Assembly (NCBI RefSeq): GCF_013085545.1
Contig: NZ_CP039543.1
Coordinates: 3,627,322-3,691,321, forward strand
Length of the DNA: 64,000 nt
Source: Oceanidesulfovibrio marinus
Lineage (GTDB): Bacteria > Desulfobacterota > Desulfovibrionia > Desulfovibrionales > Desulfovibrionaceae
Reading direction: 5' to 3'
The position numbers and the translations under genes were made by a program. Shown here in pieces: positions 60,189-64,000 of this stretch; within the stretch, counting starts at the first letter, position 1; each line of letters begins with the position of its first letter. The notes below the pieces were generated by a model. It searched no databases. It was not told the DNA's origin and saw only the letters and a program-made list of their open reading frames with translations.

Positions 60189-61907
60189 TCAGCGCACGCC
60201 GTGCTCCTTGAGGAATGGGACATATTTCTTGTCCGTGCCCATGATGTGGCCGGTGAGCCAGTCTTTGAGGAACTTCATGATCTCCATGGACAGGGTCACG
60301 CTGCCGGCCTTGAGCGCCTTGTCGAACTCCACGACCTTGTCCACGAACATGGTGTGGATTTCCTTGTGCGACTTGGTCTCGGGGTAGCCGTAGCGGTCGA
60401 AGAGCTTTTCCTCGTTGGCGAAGTGCTCCACCACGTAGTTCTTGAGCCGGTCGAGCACGTCGATGATGGCCTCGTTGGCCTTGCGCTGCTTCATGGCCTC
60501 GTTGAGCTCGTTGATGAGGTCCACGAGGATCTTGTGCTGGTCGTCGATGGAGTCGATGCCCACGGAAAGCTTGTCGCTCCAGACGATGAGCGGCCGGCCG
60601 GCGGCAGAGACATTGGCCGTGAGCGTGTGCTCGGAGTCGGACATCTCGCGGATGATCGAGTCGAGCTCGCCGATGAGCCCGGTCATGGAGCCCAGCGCGG
60701 CGGCCGAGCGGGCCATGCCCGTGGCGGTGCTCACGGCCACGTCGTTGACCTCGCTCACAGCGCGGTTGATCTCGTCCGAGGTGGCGGACTGCTCTTCCGA
60801 TGCCGTGGCAATGGAGTCCATCTGCAGGGAAGAGCCCTCCACGTGGGAGACGATCTGGTCCATGAACTTGCCGGAGTCCTCGGCACGGGAGGCGGCAGCA
60901 TCCATATCCTCGGCCACGGACTCCACCGAGGCCACGTTCTCCCGCGCCACCTTCTGGATGCCGAACACGGCCTCGCGCACCTCGTCGGTGGCGTGCATGG
61001 TCTTTTCGGCCAGCTTGCGCACCTCGTCCGCCACAACAGCGAAGCCACGGCCGGCCTCCCCGGCTCGGGCCGCCTCGATGGCCGCGTTGAGAGCGAGCAG
61101 GTTGGTCTGGTCGGCGATCTCGGTGACCATCTGCAGAACCTCGCCGATGGAATCGGCCTGGGTGTCCAGCGTGGACATGGTGGTCTTGAGGCCCATGATC
61201 CGCTCGCGAATCTGGGAGATGGTGGTGACGGCGCCGCGTACGTCGTCGGCTCCGTCCTGAGCGTTACTGCGGGACTCCGCCGCGCTGCCTGCCGCCTCGG
61301 CCGCGTTGCGTGCGACCTCGGCCACGGTGGCGTTCATCTCCTCCATGGCCGTGGCGATCTCGGCCATGCGGTCGCGCTGGATATCCACGCCCTGGTTGAC
61401 CTCCTCCACCTCGTGGGAGAGCTCCTCCACGGACGAGGCGACCTGTCCGGAGATGGCGCGTGCGCGGGCAGCGCCGCCGGCAAGCTGCTGCAGTAGCGAC
61501 GTGAGCGACTCGTTCTCTTCCCTGGCCTTTTCGAGCTGGGAGCGGAGCTCCGCCGCTTCGTTCCTTGCGGCGCTCAATCCGTTTTCTGAGCGTTCACACT
61601 CGCAGCGGAAGGTGTCCGCCAGCTTGGCCACGGCGGTCTGCAACGCGCCGAGCTCCAGCGGGGCCTGCGCCGGAGCGCCGGAGAAGTCGCCACCCGCGGC
61701 GGCCTCGGCAAACTTTTGGGTGGCGGCGACCGGTCCGAACACGCGAGCCGGCAGGGCTACTATGGCGTACCCGGCAGTGAGCACGGCTACAGCGGTCAGG
61801 GCCATCTGCAAACCAATACCAAGACCGAACCACGAGCATATGAAGAGCGTTACGGTTGCAAGCGCAGCGATACAAACCGCAGTGAAAATGCGTGAACCGA
61901 GAGACAT
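60189..61907 (-). CDS. Chemoreceptor with C-terminal bacteriohemerythrin domain (DcrH-like)
   Basis: 572 residues. Two adjacent helices in the first 55 residues with almost no periplasmic part, a short HAMP-like segment, a coiled coil, the signalling tip [26 protein letters not shown] (about 270-300), and a hemerythrin domain at about 443-572. Its di-iron ligands follow the family pattern: H of [10 protein letters not shown] and E of [11 protein letters not shown]-x3-H of SHKEIHTMF, and H-x4-D of [10 protein letters not shown]. This is the layout of Desulfovibrio DcrH, thought to mediate aerotaxis by binding O2. GGAGG precedes the ATG. No cheA is adjacent. Confidence 0.92.
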   Translation of the reverse strand: MSLGSRIFTAVCIAALATVTLFICSWFGLGIGLQMALTAVAVLTAGYAIVALPARVFGPVAATQKFAEAAAGGDFSGAPAQAPLELGALQTAVAKLADTFRCECERSENGLSAARNEAAELRSQLEKAREENESLTSLLQQLAGGAARARAISGQVASSVEELSHEVEEVNQGVDIQRDRMAEIATAMEEMNATVAEVARNAAEAAGSAAESRSNAQDGADDVRGAVTTISQIRERIMGLKTTMSTLDTQADSIGEVLQMVTEIADQTNLLALNAAIEAARAGEAGRGFAVVADEVRKLAEKTMHATDEVREAVFGIQKVARENVASVESVAEDMDAAASRAEDSGKFMDQIVSHVEGSSLQMDSIATASEEQSATSDEINRAVSEVNDVAVSTATGMARSAAALGSMTGLIGELDSIIREMSDSEHTLTANVSAAGRPLIVWSDKLSVGIDSIDDQHKILVDLINELNEAMKQRKANEAIIDVLDRLKNYVVEHFANEEKLFDRYGYPETKSHKEIHTMFVDKVVEFDKALKAGSVTLSMEIMKFLKDWLTGHIMGTDKKYVPFLKEHGVR

Positions 61908-62023
61908 TTTTCCTCCGGGCTATATACCCCGTACCTGTGCGAATTCGAAAATTAGCTCATTTATTGCGGGGAGTTGGGTGATACTTTAGCGAGACCCAAA
62001 TACGCCCTTTTTTCCCAAAAGAC

Positions 62024-62051
62024 AAACGGGCCATCCGAGGACGGCCCGTTT
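62024..62051 (-). terminator. Terminator-like stem downstream of putA
   Basis: AAACGGGCC (62024-62032), 10-nt loop, GGCCCGTTT (62043-62051). Minus-strand side is followed by GTCTTTTGGGAAAAAAGGG. It would end the putA transcript about 205 bp after its stop. Confidence 0.65.
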
Positions 62052-62099
62052 GAGAGAGATGCTATGGATGGATGATTTCAGATCGTTTTTGTCTGAAAA

Positions 62100-62256
62100 T
62101 ACGACTCCTATCTGAACAAATCTTCACGAACTTCAGATGCGAGCTTAAGATGCTCCAGCGCGTTTTTGTCTTGAAGCAAGACTCCTTTTTGAAATAACTG
62201 ACGTTATTTCAAAGAAACGCATAAGAGCATCTAAATCTCTTCGAGCTTAAGATGCT
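62100..62256. repeat. Imperfect direct repeat with hairpins downstream of putA
   Basis: On the minus strand two units each begin GAGCATCTTAAGCTCG (starts near 62255 and 62160) and end with AGGAGTC, a TTTCA-like stretch and GACAAAAACG (near 62165 and 62090). Inside are a perfect 11-bp stem TTTGAAATAAC/GTTATTTCAAA (62188-62213), GTCTT/AAGAC (62168-62182), and AGAGCATCT against AGATGCTCT (62224-62258). Origin unknown; it looks like a small duplicated, structured element. Confidence 0.5.
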
Positions 62257-64000
62257 CTAAACCCATTCGTCGTCCTCGGCGATGGGCGTGAAGCCACGCC
62301 GCATGGTATTTTCCGTGACCACCTTGGGGTCCATGTACTGGATAAGATAGTCCGGCCCGCCGGTCTTGGAACCCACGCCCGAGAGCTTGAACCCGCCGAA
62401 GGCCTGGCGTTCCACCAGAGCGCCCACGTTGTTGCGGTTGAGGTAGAGGTTGCCCACGTTGAACTCGCGCCGGGCCTGCTCCAGGTGGCGCGGCGAGCGG
62501 GAGAACACGCCGCCGGTCAGGGCGTAGCGCGTGGAGTTGGCCCACTCGATAGCCTGATCGAAGTTTTTGGCGCGCATCACCGCCAGCACCGGGCCGAAGA
62601 TCTCCTCCTGGGCGATGCGGTGCTCCGGCGTGATGCCGCCCACGATGGTCATGGGCACGTAGCAGGCGTTGTCCGTATCCAGCGCGGCCGGGGCCGTGTG
62701 CTCCACCAGGATGGTGCCTTCCTTGCGGGCGATCTCCACGTACTCCTTGATCTTTTTCTGCTGGCTCACGTCCACCACCGGGCCCATGTTGTTGCCCGGG
62801 TCCTCGGACGGGCCGATCTTCAGGGAGCGCGCGCCCTCCACCAGGCGGTCTACAAAGCGGTCGTAGATGGCGTCCACCACGATGACCCGCGAGCAGGCCG
62901 AGCACTTCTGCCCCTGGAAGCCGAAAGCGGCGTACAGGGTGTGGACCACGGCCTCGTCCAGCTCGGCGTCGTCGTCGATGATCAGGGCGTTTTTGCCGCC
63001 CATCTCGGCGATGACGCGCTTCACGTGGTCCTGGCCGGGCTGGATCTTGGCCGCCGTCTCGATGATGTGGGTGCCCACCTCCATGGAGCCGGTAAAGGCG
63101 ATGACGCCGATCTCGGGCCGGTTCACCAGGTAGTCGCCCATCACGGAGCTGCGGCCGGGCACGTAGTTGAACACGCCGTCCGGCACGCCGGCTTCCTTGA
63201 ACAGCTCCACCAGGCCGTAGCCGATGACCGAGGACAGGGACGACGGCTTGTAGAGCACGGCGTTGCCCGTGACGATGGCGGCCGAGCACATGCCCACGGA
63301 GATGGCCAGGGGGAAGTTCCACGGCGCGATGACCGCGGCCACGCCCTTGGGCTGGTACATGTAGTGGTTGATCTCGCCGGGAGCGCGCCCCATGCGGCGC
63401 GGGTTGTCCAGCCGCAGCATGTCGCGGGCGTAGTACTCCATGAAGTCGATGGCCTCGCCCACGTCGGCGTGGGCCTGGTCCCACTGCTTGCCCACTTCCA
63501 GCACCTGAATGGCGGCAAGGTCGATGATCCGCTCCTTGGCTATCTCGGCGGCGCGCATGATGATTTCGGCGCGCTCCTTGGCCGGACGGCGGGCCCACTC
63601 CTTCTGCGCCGTGACAGCCGCGGCGATGGCCTGGTCGATCTCGGCCGTGCCGGCCTGGCAGACCTCGCCGACAACCTCGTTCAGGTTGGCCGGGTTGGTG
63701 GAGGGGATGCGGTCGTCCGTCTCGATATCCTTGCCGCCGATGAACAGGGGATAGGTGCGGCCAAGGCTGGCGCGGCGCGCGGCAATGGCCTCCGGGAAGG
63801 CGCGGCGCGCTTCCTCTATGGTGAAATCGATGGCCGGATCGTTGCGGAAGGGGCCCACGCCCTCGCAGCTGGGCGCCGGTTCCGGAGCCGGAGCCTCGCG
63901 CTGGGCCGTGGTCACCGGCTTTTCCAGCAGCCGGTCGTGGTCGGACTCGTCGGCAAAGGACTGGCGCAGGAAGGACTCGTTGGCAGTGTTCTCCAGCAGC
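62257..64000 (-). CDS. putA: Bifunctional proline dehydrogenase / L-glutamate-gamma-semialdehyde dehydrogenase PutA (5' part beyond window)
   Basis: 581 residues of the C-terminal part are visible and the frame is open through the window edge. The first visible residues LLENTANESFLRQSF are the linker after the proline dehydrogenase barrel. The aldehyde dehydrogenase domain follows: NLNEVVGEVCQAG, APWNFPLAISVGMCSAAIVTGNAVLYKPS, VIAEMGGKNALIIDDDAELDEAV (general-base Glu), and the catalytic Cys in FGFQGQKCSACSRVIV. It converts P5C/glutamate semialdehyde to glutamate. Ends ALVERQAFGGFKLSGVGSKTGGPDYLIQYMDPKVVTENTMRRGFTP. A GTG at 63915 is only internal. Confidence 0.92.
   Translation of the reverse strand, partial: LLENTANESFLRQSFADESDHDRLLEKPVTTAQREAPAPEPAPSCEGVGPFRNDPAIDFTIEEARRAFPEAIAARRASLGRTYPLFIGGKDIETDDRIPSTNPANLNEVVGEVCQAGTAEIDQAIAAAVTAQKEWARRPAKERAEIIMRAAEIAKERIIDLAAIQVLEVGKQWDQAHADVGEAIDFMEYYARDMLRLDNPRRMGRAPGEINHYMYQPKGVAAVIAPWNFPLAISVGMCSAAIVTGNAVLYKPSSLSSVIGYGLVELFKEAGVPDGVFNYVPGRSSVMGDYLVNRPEIGVIAFTGSMEVGTHIIETAAKIQPGQDHVKRVIAEMGGKNALIIDDDAELDEAVVHTLYAAFGFQGQKCSACSRVIVVDAIYDRFVDRLVEGARSLKIGPSEDPGNNMGPVVDVSQQKKIKEYVEIARKEGTILVEHTAPAALDTDNACYVPMTIVGGITPEHRIAQEEIFGPVLAVMRAKNFDQAIEWANSTRYALTGGVFSRSPRHLEQARREFNVGNLYLNRNNVGALVERQAFGGFKLSGVGSKTGGPDYLIQYMDPKVVTENTMRRGFTPIAEDDEWV

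Larger units (their letters stand above)
61908..62256. other. Gene-less region with terminator and repeats between putA and dcrH-like gene
   Basis: 349 bp between the putA stop and the upstream receptor. It holds a terminator stem (62024-62051) and an imperfect direct repeat with several hairpins (62100-62256), listed separately. The dcrH-like promoter lies near 61910-61990. Confidence 0.55.

Noticed and set aside
1-64000. tRNA, rRNA, tmRNA or CRISPR arrays
   Set aside because: No cloverleaf, conserved rRNA stretch or regular repeat-spacer pattern was seen on either strand; a tRNAscan or Infernal run would settle it.

Overview
The window looks like a chromosomal segment of a high-GC, anaerobic, motile sulfate reducer of the Desulfovibrio type. 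The evidence is indirect: an oxygen-sensitive class III ribonucleotide reductase with its activase, a hemerythrin-tailed chemoreceptor of the DcrH kind, a solitary tungstate-binding protein, several chemotaxis and cyclic-di-GMP genes, and sulfane-sulfur enzymes. There is no rRNA, tRNA or CRISPR array. No gene is identified by database search; all calls come from motifs and family memory.

Layout. 1-1744: a two-component pair (NtrC-like regulator, cut by the window edge, and its histidine kinase). 2105-11822: a C-P lyase region for phosphonate use: phnGHIJKL (minus), divergent regulator phnF, transporter phnE-phnC-phnD (minus) and divergent phnM. 12010-13179: an A+T-richer Fic gene that looks imported. 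13210-14211: a 2-hydroxyacid dehydrogenase-fold protein that keeps the phosphite-dehydrogenase (PtxD) signature residues, so 2-14 kb reads as a reduced-phosphorus island (phosphonate plus phosphite). 14450-17000: dinB, then a MarR regulator and a His-rich metal-exporter-like membrane protein with paired operators. 17161-19859: tupA, then a complete IS3-type element inserted between the ribosome-binding site and start codon of a VOC-family gene. 19938-20640: two very small genes and a candidate small RNA. 20640-23430: nrdD/nrdG. 24159-28157: cheY, cheX and a REC-GAF-PAS-GGDEF-EAL protein. 28282-30060: cobT and a secreted peroxiredoxin. 30385-32938: a sulfur-handling operon (metallo-beta-lactamase/rhodanese protein plus a split YeeE-type transporter).

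33133-43945 is a mixed housekeeping stretch: a His-tailed small protein, secreted MsrAB, small envelope or zinc-ribbon proteins, malate synthase G, a cyclophilin, an OmpA-type lipid- or wall-associated protein, an alpha/beta hydrolase and an MscS channel. 44000-48517 is an RND efflux pump pair. 48624-51992 holds an Ldh2-type dehydrogenase, a rhodanese, a CMD-family protein and azlCD. 52211-57598 holds a methionine-rich membrane PP2C phosphatase, a NUDIX hydrolase and a chemoreceptor. The right end has trpB2, a YjzC-like peptide, Hsp20, the DcrH-like receptor and the 5'-truncated putA.

The most interesting items are the phosphonate/phosphite island with its PhnF-type operator, the IS insertion that splits a Shine-Dalgarno from its start codon, the candidate small RNA at about 20437-20515 beside an unannotated 44-residue gene, the tandem hairpin arrays, and the Met-rich sensor phosphatase.
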